In this document: one piece after another, positions 34,420-42,394 of the stretch | Numbering within the stretch: the stretch's first letter is position 1 | Layout: each line of letters opens with the position of its first letter | Source: CAWGCE01 sp964480915 | GTDB taxonomy: Bacteria > Planctomycetota > Planctomycetia > Pirellulales > Pirellulaceae | DNA: 64,000 bases | Assembly (NCBI GenBank): GCA_964480915.1 | Contig: CAYZRS010000020.1 | Coordinates: 18,225-82,224 of the forward strand | Direction: 5' to 3' | Translations under genes and position numbers: made by a program | The notes under the pieces: model-generated | What the model saw: the letters and a program-made list of their open reading frames with translations, nothing else | Told to the model about the DNA's origin: nothing | Database searches by the model: none

Positions 34420-34839
34420 ATGACAACCAACGCACAGGCCGCTTACAGCAAGCACAAAGTGGAGAGCTGGAGCCGAGTCGACATGCTCCTCGCGCTGTAC
34501 GATTCGGGCATTACATCGATTTCCGCAGCCGAGGAAGCGGAACGTACGGGAGACAGCGAAACGGCCGACAAGCTGCGCATGAAGGCCCTTCGTGTGATCC
34601 AAGGCCTGATCGCAGGCTTGGACCTCAACCAAGGCGAGGTCCCGAAACAGATGCTGCGTCTGTTCGAGTACATGCATCACGCCATCCATACGCGGCAACC
34701 GGGCCATCTGGAAAGCGCGAGAAACATCCTCACTTCACTCCACGAGAGCTTCCAGGAAATTCGAACGGAAGCGATAGCACTCGAAAAGAATGGGGAAATC
34801 CCGTCGCTAGAAACAACGCGCTTCCAATTCACTGCCTAG
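34420..34839 (+). CDS. fliS: Flagellin chaperone FliS
   Basis: 139 residues. The start is taken at ATG 34420 (MTTNAQAAYSKHKVES), behind AAGGA; several in-frame ATGs lie upstream. A four-helix bundle is predicted, with the FliS core VDMLLALYDSGITSISAAEE and the pairing helix GLIAGLDLNQGEVPKQMLRL. It binds the C-terminal helix of flagellin in the cytoplasm and delivers it to the FlhA export gate. It is last in the flagellin-fliD-fliS block, the usual order. Confidence 0.9.
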   Translation: MTTNAQAAYSKHKVESWSRVDMLLALYDSGITSISAAEEAERTGDSETADKLRMKALRVIQGLIAGLDLNQGEVPKQMLRLFEYMHHAIHTRQPGHLESARNILTSLHESFQEIRTEAIALEKNGEIPSLETTRFQFTA

Positions 34840-35199
34840 GTTTTCCCGAAGGTAGTTTCCCCCAAGTCGGGTGACCGCTAGTAGAAACGTTTTCGCGAAC
34901 GGCTGGAAACGAATTCCTCTCACCGCATGAAGCGACGGTCAACCCTACTCGCGCTCCCCTAAGAAGTTGTGCCACAGCCGCCAAATGTCGGGGGGCTTGC
35001 CGACCACGAAACGCGGCTCTCACGTTTTCCTTCCGTCGCGCCCGCGCCGATTCTTTGCCCTCACAGGCACAATCCTTTCTTGTGGCACACCGATTGCAAC
35101 CGCTCTCTGCAGATGTCCGCGCTGGCATGAATACCCCACCAACCACAGCGCCCACTCCTTCCTGCCAACTCACCCTACATCCTTCCAGAGCTGCTCGCC
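34840..35199 (+). other. 360-base spacer with the flgF promoter
   Basis: Between fliS and flgF on the same strand. Frames are open on both strands but show no family resemblance and disagree with neighbouring codon use, so I read it as non-coding. It holds the sigma-54 promoter at 35083-35098 and a ~90-base leader to flgF. No terminator for fliS is evident. Confidence 0.6.
35083..35098 (+). promoter_or_regulatory. Sigma-54 (-24/-12) promoter of the flgF-motB operon
   Basis: TGGCACACCGATTGCA is an exact TGGCAC-N5-TTGCA, with ten bases between the -24 GG and the -12 GC. The start of transcription is expected near 35109, about 90 bases before flgF. It would drive the 11.4-kb operon reaching motB2. 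Confidence 0.88.
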
Positions 35200-35916
35200 A
35201 TGTACGCCGGCATTTATTCCGCTGCCTCGTCGATTGACGCAATTGAACGAGCACATGAAGTCGTTGCCAACAACCTGGCGAACATTAACACACCCGGTTT
35301 TCGCGCTCAGACGACTTCCTTCCAATCGTTGGTTGCCGATCATCAGAGCATCAATGGAACAAGACGGCACGGGACCGACATGGCCCAACCCCGATTCGAT
35401 TTCCAATCGGGAGTGCTCGAATCGACGGGCCGCGAGTTGGACCTGGCTTTAGAAGGCGACGGCTTCTTCGAATTAAGCTCGGAAAGCGGTCCGTTGTACA
35501 CACGTAACGGCGTCTTCTTCATCGGAGAAGACGGTGCCCTTGTGAATGCGAGCGGCCTGCCCGTGGAGGGCGAATCGGGACCGATTCAGTTTGCTCCGGG
35601 TGTCACTCCTGACCAGGTCACGATCGGGCCCGATGGGTCGATTCAGGTCGGAGGAGCCAACATTGGCAAAGTCAAAGTCGTCAACTTTGAAGACCCGCAT
35701 CAACTGCACGCTCAAGGCACCGTACTTTTCGACGGCCGAGACGCCGTGCCGACCGAATCGACGGCGCTGGTGCAGCAAGGAGTTCGCGAACTGTCCAACG
35801 TCAATGCGACGCAGCAGCTCGTGAAACTCATCAGCGGCATGCGGCACCACGAAGCGGCTCAAAAAGCGCTACGCAGCATGTCCGACACCATCGCCCAACG
35901 GTTACGCCCTAACTAA
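35200..35916 (+). CDS. flgF: Flagellar basal-body rod protein FlgF
   Basis: 238 residues from ATG 35200. The N-terminus has HEVVANNLANINTPGFRAQT, then RELDLALEGDGFFELSSESG, and the C-terminus HEAAQKALRSMSDTIAQRL; all are marks of the FlgE/F/G family. The length and position before flgG indicate FlgF, a proximal rod subunit. It is exported by the flagellar system. First gene of the sigma-54-driven operon; flgG follows after 16 bases. Confidence 0.88.
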   Translation: MYAGIYSAASSIDAIERAHEVVANNLANINTPGFRAQTTSFQSLVADHQSINGTRRHGTDMAQPRFDFQSGVLESTGRELDLALEGDGFFELSSESGPLYTRNGVFFIGEDGALVNASGLPVEGESGPIQFAPGVTPDQVTIGPDGSIQVGGANIGKVKVVNFEDPHQLHAQGTVLFDGRDAVPTESTALVQQGVRELSNVNATQQLVKLISGMRHHEAAQKALRSMSDTIAQRLRPN

Positions 35917-35932
35917 TTGAGGATACTCGCCC

Positions 35933-36721
35933 ATGATCCGCGCTCTCTATTCCAGCGCATCCGGGATGAAAGCCCAGGAAACGCTGCTGGACGTAACCGC
36001 CAACAACCTGGCAAACGTCAACACCAACGGTTTCAAACGAAGCCACGTCGATTTTGCCGACCTGATCTACTCGAAGGTTCGGCAATCGGGAGGCGAGCTA
36101 ACCGTAGGGCAACCGGCTCCCGTCGGCCTGGAAGTCGGCGGCGGCTCACGCGCGGTCGCTACAACGAAGCTGTTCACGCCTGGATCGATGGAACGAACCG
36201 CCAACGCCAGTGATCTGGCAATCGAAGGAAGTGGATTCTTCAAAGTTCAATTGCCAAACGGCGAGTTCCGATACACACGCGATGGGTCGATGCACCCGGA
36301 CGCCACCGGTCAATTGGTGACCGGTGATGGCTACCCACTCGATGGCGGCATCACGATTCCGAACGATGTCAATCTCGACACGTTGACGATCGGAGCAGAC
36401 GGTACCGTGTCAGCGCTTCAAGGGGGCGTCACCGCAAACTTGGGACAAGTGCTCCTCTATCGCTTCCCCAATCCGGCCGGTCTCAGCAGCGAAGGAGGAA
36501 ACCTCTTTTCAGCCACTTCCGCATCGGGTGATGAAGTCGGTGGTACCCCGGGAACGGACGGGTTAGGCACGTTACGACAAGGCTTTCTCGAATCTTCCAA
36601 CGTGGAAGTGGTGACAGAACTCGTCTCGCTCATCACCGCGCAACGCGCCTATGAAGTGAATGCCCGAGCGATCAAAGCGGGTGACGAGATGCTCTCAACG
36701 ACCGCTCAGATTCTTCGATAA
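35933..36721 (+). CDS. flgG: Flagellar distal rod protein FlgG
   Basis: 262 residues, the normal FlgG length. Conserved blocks are SASGMKAQETLLDVTANNLA, NTNGFKRSHVDFADLIYS, ASDLAIEGSGFFKVQLPNGE and LESSNVEVVTELVSLITAQR. FlgG is the distal rod that passes through the P and L rings. It follows flgF by 16 bases and precedes flgA by 20. Confidence 0.96.
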   Translation: MIRALYSSASGMKAQETLLDVTANNLANVNTNGFKRSHVDFADLIYSKVRQSGGELTVGQPAPVGLEVGGGSRAVATTKLFTPGSMERTANASDLAIEGSGFFKVQLPNGEFRYTRDGSMHPDATGQLVTGDGYPLDGGITIPNDVNLDTLTIGADGTVSALQGGVTANLGQVLLYRFPNPAGLSSEGGNLFSATSASGDEVGGTPGTDGLGTLRQGFLESSNVEVVTELVSLITAQRAYEVNARAIKAGDEMLSTTAQILR

Positions 36722-36741
36722 CACTCGATCCAACCATTAAG

Positions 36742-37755
36742 ATGATGCATCCATACCCTCGCTCCGCATTTCGCTGTTTAACCATGCCATGGTCGCTATT
36801 CCTCTTCGCCACGGTGATGGGACCGGCGGTCAGTCATGGTGAGATCGTGATTTCCGTTGCGGCAGAATCTTTTTCAGCCCAAGAGGTCATCCGGCTGAAA
36901 GACATCGCTCAGATTACGGGCGCTCCCCGCGCATTAGCGAACCAAATCGCCGAACTGGACCTCGTCGAGTTTCCGGCGACGAGCGAATCGATATCGATTG
37001 ATCGCGATCATATTCAACTGAGGCTGCTTCTCGGTGTGGTGACGAACGAATCTCTCCGCGTGACGGGAGCCCCGACCGTTCAGGTACGACGGGCCGGCCA
37101 ACGCATTGCCGATGCGCAGATTCTTACCAAAGCGAGCGCGGCCCTGGCCGAGCTCTGGAACGCCGACCCTTCGGCTGTGAAGGTCCGACTGATGCGGCCG
37201 ATCAACGAACCGGCTTTGCAAGGAGCTCAGGCGTCCGACCTCGAAATCGTTGTCCCGGCGACCGCTCGGCCCGGCTCCTTACGAGCCACGCTGCTCGTGC
37301 ATGAGCAGGGAACCTTGCAGGCCAGCGTCGAACTGCAACTCGATGTCCAATTGTCGGCCGAGTTGCTCGTCGCCACGGCCAACCTACCCCGCGGTCACAC
37401 GCTGGCGGAGAACGATCTGATGATTCGCTGGCAGCCGGTTCGCAAACCGGGAACCGTCCTGACACAGGCAGAGGCGATCGGGCAGGTTTTACGCTCTCCG
37501 GTAAAGTCGGGACAGGTGATGGAATCGCGGCTTCTGACAACGGCAGCGAACAAGACGGCTGCCCACAAAGTCATCAAGACTCGGGACATTGTGCGCCTTG
37601 TCGGCAAGTCGGACACCCTTTCGGTCACGGTTTCGGACGCCGAGGCGATGCAGTCAGGCGGAATTGGAGATCGCATCCGAGTTCGCAATCCATCGTCCAA
37701 CAAAATCGTTGTCGCCCGCGTCGTTAGCGCTACCCAAGTGGAGATGGAATTGTGA
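36742..37755 (+). CDS. flgA: P-ring assembly chaperone FlgA
   Basis: 337 residues, longer than enteric FlgA (about 220). A signal peptide (~1-34, ending near AVSHG) is followed by an N-terminal extension of ~150 residues and the C-terminal SAF domain (ATANLPRGHTLAENDLMIRW) with the FlgA end pattern (SDAEAMQSGGIGDRIRVRNP, then KIVVARVVSATQVEME). It assists P-ring (FlgI) polymerisation in the periplasm. It overlaps flgH by 4 bases (GTGA). Confidence 0.9.
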   Translation: MMHPYPRSAFRCLTMPWSLFLFATVMGPAVSHGEIVISVAAESFSAQEVIRLKDIAQITGAPRALANQIAELDLVEFPATSESISIDRDHIQLRLLLGVVTNESLRVTGAPTVQVRRAGQRIADAQILTKASAALAELWNADPSAVKVRLMRPINEPALQGAQASDLEIVVPATARPGSLRATLLVHEQGTLQASVELQLDVQLSAELLVATANLPRGHTLAENDLMIRWQPVRKPGTVLTQAEAIGQVLRSPVKSGQVMESRLLTTAANKTAAHKVIKTRDIVRLVGKSDTLSVTVSDAEAMQSGGIGDRIRVRNPSSNKIVVARVVSATQVEMEL

Positions 37756-38378
37756 TTCGCAAATCAAGTCTGATGCTGACAGGCATCCTGCTCTCCGCCG
37801 CCCTCGTTCCGTCTGCCGATGCCCAATCCCTTTGGCAGCGCCGTCAGTCTCAGAAAGCGCTTTTGTTTTACGACTCGCAAGCGCGACAGGTGGGCGATAT
37901 TTTGACCGTGCTCGTCAATGAGGCGACCGACGTGCAGAACCGAGATGCTCGCGCGATGGACCGCGCCGCAGAATCGGGCGGCGGATTTTCGCTCAGTGGA
38001 GCCCTTGGTGGCGACCTCGGTTCGAAAAACGGCAACGCCACATTCTCGACCGACGCCAATGGCAACGGAAAGTTCGATGCGCAATCGAATTACTCAGTAG
38101 CGCGCGGATTCACGGACCGCATCACGGTCACCGTCGTCCAACGGTTACCGAACGGGAACCTAGTCATCCGCGGCTTTCGCAATCATGTGGTGACCGGAGA
38201 ACGTCGAGCCCTATCCATCAAAGGCGTCGTACGGCCGCTGGACATTCAGGCCGACAACTCGATTGAGTCCCAATACATCGCTAACTTGAAACTGTGTTAC
38301 GACGGTGACGGCATCGAATCCAAATTCAGCGAAGAAGGTTGGGCGACTCGTGCCTGGAACAAGTATCGACCCTTCTAG
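37752..38378 (+). CDS. flgH: Flagellar L-ring protein FlgH (no lipobox)
   Basis: 208 residues from GTG 37752, overlapping the flgA stop. FlgH blocks are clear: SLWQRR, ARQVGDILTVLVNEATDVQN, TDRITVTVVQRLPNGNLVIR, GVVRPLDIQADNSIESQYIA. The N-terminus is a plain signal peptide ending ADAQS; there is no lipobox cysteine, whereas FlgH in most Gram-negatives is a lipoprotein. It forms the L ring in the outer membrane. The missing lipid anchor suggests another way to hold the ring. Confidence 0.93.
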   Translation: MIRKSSLMLTGILLSAALVPSADAQSLWQRRQSQKALLFYDSQARQVGDILTVLVNEATDVQNRDARAMDRAAESGGGFSLSGALGGDLGSKNGNATFSTDANGNGKFDAQSNYSVARGFTDRITVTVVQRLPNGNLVIRGFRNHVVTGERRALSIKGVVRPLDIQADNSIESQYIANLKLCYDGDGIESKFSEEGWATRAWNKYRPF

Positions 38379-38382
38379 TCCT

Positions 38383-39558
38383 ATGAAACACAACACTCAC
38401 ACTCCACCGAATCGACCCGTGTTCCCATTCTGTCGCACGCCTGCGCGCGTCACTTGGGTCTTGGCGATGGCTCTGCTCGCATGTTGGCCGAGCAACCTCT
38501 GCGCCCAAGTGCGCATCAAGGCAATCACCACAGTCGACGGTGTGCGCATCAATCAACTGACCGGCATGGGCCTGGTAACGGGACTGAACGGTACGGGTGG
38601 TAACAGCCCGATCACGCGTCAGTTTGCTCAGAACTTGATTCAGAACTTTGGCCTCAGAGCCAGTCCGGCTCAGCGACTGTTGGCACCGAACGATACCCGG
38701 CAAAAGACCGATAACCTTTCGGTCGTTACCGTGACAGCCGAGCTGCCGATCTTTTCCCGTGAAGGATCGCAGATTGATCTTACCGTTTCTACATTCGACG
38801 ATGCGGACAGCCTGCAAGGTGGGACGTTGATGACGACGCCGCTGTTTGGCGTCGACGGTGAAGTCTACGCTGTCGCTTCCGGACCGATTTCCATTGGCGG
38901 CTTTTCGTTTGGCGGAGACGCCGGCAGCGTCCAGAAGAACCATCCGACGACCGGCCGCATTGCTAACGGGGCCACCGTCGAAAAAATCGTCCCCACAGAT
39001 TTCGCTCGCGCCGGCTGCGTCCGTTTGCTGCTGAGACATGCCGACTTCGAAACGGCCAAGCGGATCGAAGCGGCCATCAATCGATTCTATCCGGGAGTCG
39101 CCACCGCCGAAGATGCGGGCGCTGTCAAACTGATCATCCCGATGGAATACGCGCTCAATCCGGTCGCCTTCGTCGGTGCGGTCCGTTCGCTTACGGTCGA
39201 ACCCGACATGGCCGCGAGCGTCGTGATCAACGAACGGACGGGGACGGTGGTCATTGGACACCACGTGCGCATCTCTCCGGTTGCCATCGCACAAGGAAGC
39301 CTAGCCGTCATCACCGGCGAGGCGCCACTTGTGTCGCAGCCCAACCCGCTCTCCGATGGGCAAACCGTTGTCGTTCCGCGGACTTCGATCCAGGTCGAAG
39401 AAGAGCGACGACCCGTGTTTGTTATGGGGAATACCACGACCGTCGGCGAACTGGCCGACGCCTTGAATGTACTGGGAGTCACGTCTCGTGACATCAGCGC
39501 CATCTTCCAACAGCTTCACGCAGCTCATGCCTTGCATGCCGATCTGCAATTTCAATAG
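38383..39558 (+). CDS. flgI: Flagellar P-ring protein FlgI
   Basis: 391 residues from ATG 38383, 4 bases after flgH. A signal peptide (~1-46, ending SNLCAQ) precedes the FlgI body: VRIKAITTVDGVRINQLTGM, GLVTGLNGTGGNS, LPIFSREGSQIDLTVSTFDD, INERTGTVVIGHHVRISPVA. The C-terminus has the rod/hook-type TTTVGELADALNVLGVTSRD region. It forms the periplasmic P ring around the rod, likely touching peptidoglycan. The length is close to typical (about 365). Confidence 0.97.
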   Translation: MKHNTHTPPNRPVFPFCRTPARVTWVLAMALLACWPSNLCAQVRIKAITTVDGVRINQLTGMGLVTGLNGTGGNSPITRQFAQNLIQNFGLRASPAQRLLAPNDTRQKTDNLSVVTVTAELPIFSREGSQIDLTVSTFDDADSLQGGTLMTTPLFGVDGEVYAVASGPISIGGFSFGGDAGSVQKNHPTTGRIANGATVEKIVPTDFARAGCVRLLLRHADFETAKRIEAAINRFYPGVATAEDAGAVKLIIPMEYALNPVAFVGAVRSLTVEPDMAASVVINERTGTVVIGHHVRISPVAIAQGSLAVITGEAPLVSQPNPLSDGQTVVVPRTSIQVEEERRPVFVMGNTTTVGELADALNVLGVTSRDISAIFQQLHAAHALHADLQFQ

Positions 39559-39568
39559 AGAGTCGCCC

Positions 39569-39883
39569 GTGGACATTTCGAATCTTTCATCAACGCTGGC
39601 CTCGAACTCGGCTGCCGAATCGTTGGCCCACCGATCTCAAGATGCCAAGTCGGTCGCCGAACAAGAAGATATCGGCAAACAGGTCGAATCGGTCTTCGCT
39701 TCCATGCTGATCAAGACGATGCGAGACACGCTGGGCGAAGAGGGTCTCTTTCCCGGTGACAAGTCGGACGCCTTAGGCGGGCTGTTTGATCAGTACATGG
39801 GAGAGCAGATCGTTCAAGGTCGCGGCCTGGGGATTGGTGACTTAGTCGCGAAATACGCCCACCGTGGCAGCGAGGAGCAGTGA
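39569..39883 (+). CDS. flgJ: Rod-binding protein, FlgJ N-terminal domain only
   Basis: 104 residues from GTG 39569. It is the rod-binding half of FlgJ (QVESVFASMLIKTMRDTL, FPGDKSDALGGLFDQYMGEQ, GLGIGDLVAKY). The muramidase half of enterobacterial FlgJ is absent, as in many phyla, so wall opening would need a separate enzyme. It works as the rod cap in the periplasm. It starts 10 bases after flgI and ends 1 base before the flgN-like gene. Confidence 0.9.
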   Translation: MDISNLSSTLASNSAAESLAHRSQDAKSVAEQEDIGKQVESVFASMLIKTMRDTLGEEGLFPGDKSDALGGLFDQYMGEQIVQGRGLGIGDLVAKYAHRGSEEQ

Positions 39884-39884
39884 C

Positions 39885-40406
39885 ATGGAAGAAACCATAC
39901 TTTACCCAAACAACGAACTTGTGCGAACTTGCATCCAACACTTGCAGCAAGAGTTGGCCGCTCTGCACGGGCTGAATCGCTCGCTGAGCGCCGTGCGACA
40001 AGCGGTCGAGACGCACGACATTGGACGGTTACCCGAACTGATCGAAAAGCAACAAGCCGGCTCGCAACAATTAGAACAAGTACGGCGCCAACGTCAGCAA
40101 TTTCGCACTGCACTCGCCGCCACGCTCCAGGTACCTGACGGACAGGCGACGATCGCCGCTTGGGCCGAGACGCTTTCCACTTCCGCCAAACATACGGTTT
40201 TGAAGATGCGCGATGAGGTTGCCGCGATCGCAGAAGATACGGCCCGCTTGGCACAATCGAACATGGCCGTCGTGTCGCACGGATTGCAGATTCTGAACGA
40301 AGTGCGCAACTGCTTAACCGGCGGCAGCGACAAACCCGATCGTTACCTGGCCACCGGACAGCCAGGTCCAGTCGGTCCGCAAACGCTCTACAAGACCCGT
40401 TTCTAG
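39885..40406 (+). CDS. flgN: FlgN-like export chaperone for FlgK/FlgL
   Basis: 173 residues from ATG 39885 behind GAGGAG. It is nearly all alpha-helical with long Gln/Arg/Leu heptads (LIEKQQAGSQQLEQVRRQRQ) and the FlgN-type helix around VSHGLQILNEVRNCLTGG. FlgN binds the C-terminal helices of the hook-filament junction proteins in the cytoplasm. Its place directly before flgK and flgL is the usual one and supports the call more than the sequence does. Confidence 0.78.
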   Translation: MEETILYPNNELVRTCIQHLQQELAALHGLNRSLSAVRQAVETHDIGRLPELIEKQQAGSQQLEQVRRQRQQFRTALAATLQVPDGQATIAAWAETLSTSAKHTVLKMRDEVAAIAEDTARLAQSNMAVVSHGLQILNEVRNCLTGGSDKPDRYLATGQPGPVGPQTLYKTRF

Positions 40407-40416
40407 AGGCACCACT

Positions 40417-42384
40417 ATGTTGCATTCATTGAACATCGGGCTGAGCGCCATACGTGCTTCCAAAGTCGGTTTGGATGTTGCCGGACACAATATCGCGAAC
40501 GCGAATACTCCCGGTTACCGTCGACAGATCGCTCATTTTGCCGAACGGCAACCGATCAACCTCTACGGCCTGGAACTTGGTACCGGCGTCGACGTAACCC
40601 ATATCAGCCGCGTCCAATCGGCCATTTTGGATCAAGCCGGCTTTCAGAACGCGAGCGATCTGGAGCAAGTGACCGCCCAGTTAGACACCGCCCGCGGACT
40701 GGAATCGTTGTTCGCACTCGGTCCCGGCAGCTTGTCAGATCAACTCGACAAGTTCTTCAACCAATTGGAATCGCTCTCTGCCAATCCCCACGACAAAACG
40801 GCCCGAGCAACGGTCATTCAGTCGGCCGAGCAATTAACGAGCGCATTGAATCGAGCCAGCGACAACCTCTCATCCATGTCGCAAAATTTGTCGGACGACC
40901 TCATCACACGTGTCGACCGCATCAACGAACTAACCGCAGAAATCGCCGACCTCAACGACCAAGTGGCCGTCGCCAAACGGCAGGGGACCGATGCGAACGA
41001 ACTCTTGGGGCGCCGGGACGTCGTCGTGGGCGAACTCGCCGGCTACATGGAAGTTCGCGTCGACTACGCCCAGGATATTGTCGTCGCTGGCGGAGGCCAC
41101 CTGCTCATCGGCCAAGACACCGTTCCCGAATTGGAGGCAGTGCAAACGGAAGAAGGTTGGCAAATCAACGTCAAGGATTCAACCGAGCCTCTCGATTTAG
41201 GACAAGGTTCTGTTGTCGGCGTGTTGGAATCGATCAACACGACGTTGTCCGAGTACCGCTCTCGCATCGACGAAATCAGTCAAGCACTGATCATTGGACT
41301 CGATGCCCAGCATGCCCAAGGCGTCGGGCTCGACGGGCCATTTCATTCTTTGTACGGTGCGCGGACTTTAGGAGATGGCAACACGTTGTTTAGCCAACTG
41401 GAAACGACGTTGCCCATCACTAAAGGAACTTTGACGATCAATCTGGTCGACCAAGTGAGCGGAGATCGGTCCTTGCATCAGATCGAGATCGATCCGGCCT
41501 TCGATTCGCTGCAAACGGTGGCAGACAAAATCTCGGCGATCAGCAACCTGCACGCGGTCGTCGATAGTGATGCGGGCGCCTTGTCTTTATCGGCCGAGTC
41601 GGGATACCGTTTCGACTTTACCGGTCTACCGGCGACGCATCCGGACAAATCGAACTTTGCCGGGACGGCCAATCCGGTGATTGGTGGCGTGTATGCCGAT
41701 TCTACGAACGACTCGCTGAGCTTCACTTTCAATCGTGCCGGCCAAGTCGGAACGACAGAAGATTTGCGACTCGAAGTCCGCAACTCGAACGGCACCATTG
41801 TCGAAACCATCGATGTTGGGCTCGGCTATGCGCCCGACACGCCCATCGAACTTGCCAACGGCCTGACAGTCCAACTGTCGGTCGGAACGGTCGAAGCAAA
41901 CGACTCATTCCAGGTCGAAGCGGTCGCGAACGCGGATGAAACAGGATTTTTGGTAGCACTCGGCCTCAATTCCTTTTTCCATGGCGATAACGCCAACACC
42001 ATCGCTGTGGCACCGCAGCTACTGCAGTCGGCCGATCACTTAGCGACGTCGCTCTCGGGCGCACCGGGCGATTCGACCAACCTAACAGCCATGATCGAGT
42101 TGCGAGAATTGCCCATCGCCGCCTTTGGCGCTTTCACCACGGAACAGTTGGTTCAGCAGTTGACCGCCGACATCGGCAGCGACGTCCAAGCCCTGGAACT
42201 GGTCGAAGAGAGTCTCGATTCGGTGAAACAGAACCTTGAGGCGCAACAAGCTGCTTTGACCGGTGTGGATACCGACGAAGAGGTCGTTCGCATGTTGCAG
42301 TTCCAGCGATCCTACGAAGCGGCAGCGCGGTATTTGACTTCGGTCAACGAGATGACACAAGAATTATTGGCGATCATAGGGTAG
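40417..42384 (+). CDS. flgK: Hook-filament junction protein FlgK
   Basis: 655 residues. The N-terminus has LNIGLSAIRASKVGLDVAGH followed by NIANANTPGYRRQ, and the FlgK helical region (RVDRINELTAEIADLNDQVA, then NELLGRRDVVVGELAGYM). The C-terminus has SVKQNLEAQQAALTGVDTDE then EVVRMLQFQRSYEAAARYLT. A large beta-rich insertion (~330-520) makes it longer than enteric FlgK (about 550). It is the first junction ring between hook and filament. flgL follows after 10 bases. Confidence 0.96.
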   Translation: MLHSLNIGLSAIRASKVGLDVAGHNIANANTPGYRRQIAHFAERQPINLYGLELGTGVDVTHISRVQSAILDQAGFQNASDLEQVTAQLDTARGLESLFALGPGSLSDQLDKFFNQLESLSANPHDKTARATVIQSAEQLTSALNRASDNLSSMSQNLSDDLITRVDRINELTAEIADLNDQVAVAKRQGTDANELLGRRDVVVGELAGYMEVRVDYAQDIVVAGGGHLLIGQDTVPELEAVQTEEGWQINVKDSTEPLDLGQGSVVGVLESINTTLSEYRSRIDEISQALIIGLDAQHAQGVGLDGPFHSLYGARTLGDGNTLFSQLETTLPITKGTLTINLVDQVSGDRSLHQIEIDPAFDSLQTVADKISAISNLHAVVDSDAGALSLSAESGYRFDFTGLPATHPDKSNFAGTANPVIGGVYADSTNDSLSFTFNRAGQVGTTEDLRLEVRNSNGTIVETIDVGLGYAPDTPIELANGLTVQLSVGTVEANDSFQVEAVANADETGFLVALGLNSFFHGDNANTIAVAPQLLQSADHLATSLSGAPGDSTNLTAMIELRELPIAAFGAFTTEQLVQQLTADIGSDVQALELVEESLDSVKQNLEAQQAALTGVDTDEEVVRMLQFQRSYEAAARYLTSVNEMTQELLAIIG

Positions 42385-42394
42385 TACCAACACA

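Noticed and set aside
34829..35452. Open frames in the fliS-flgF spacer on both strands
   Set aside because: They show no family signature, carry Cys/Arg-rich compositions unlike neighbours, and overlap the sigma-54 promoter and the flgF start.
38326..39294. Long open frame antisense to flgI (322 codons)
   Set aside because: It is a shadow of the strongly conserved flgI frame; its translation is Arg/Asp-rich without family resemblance and has no ribosome site.
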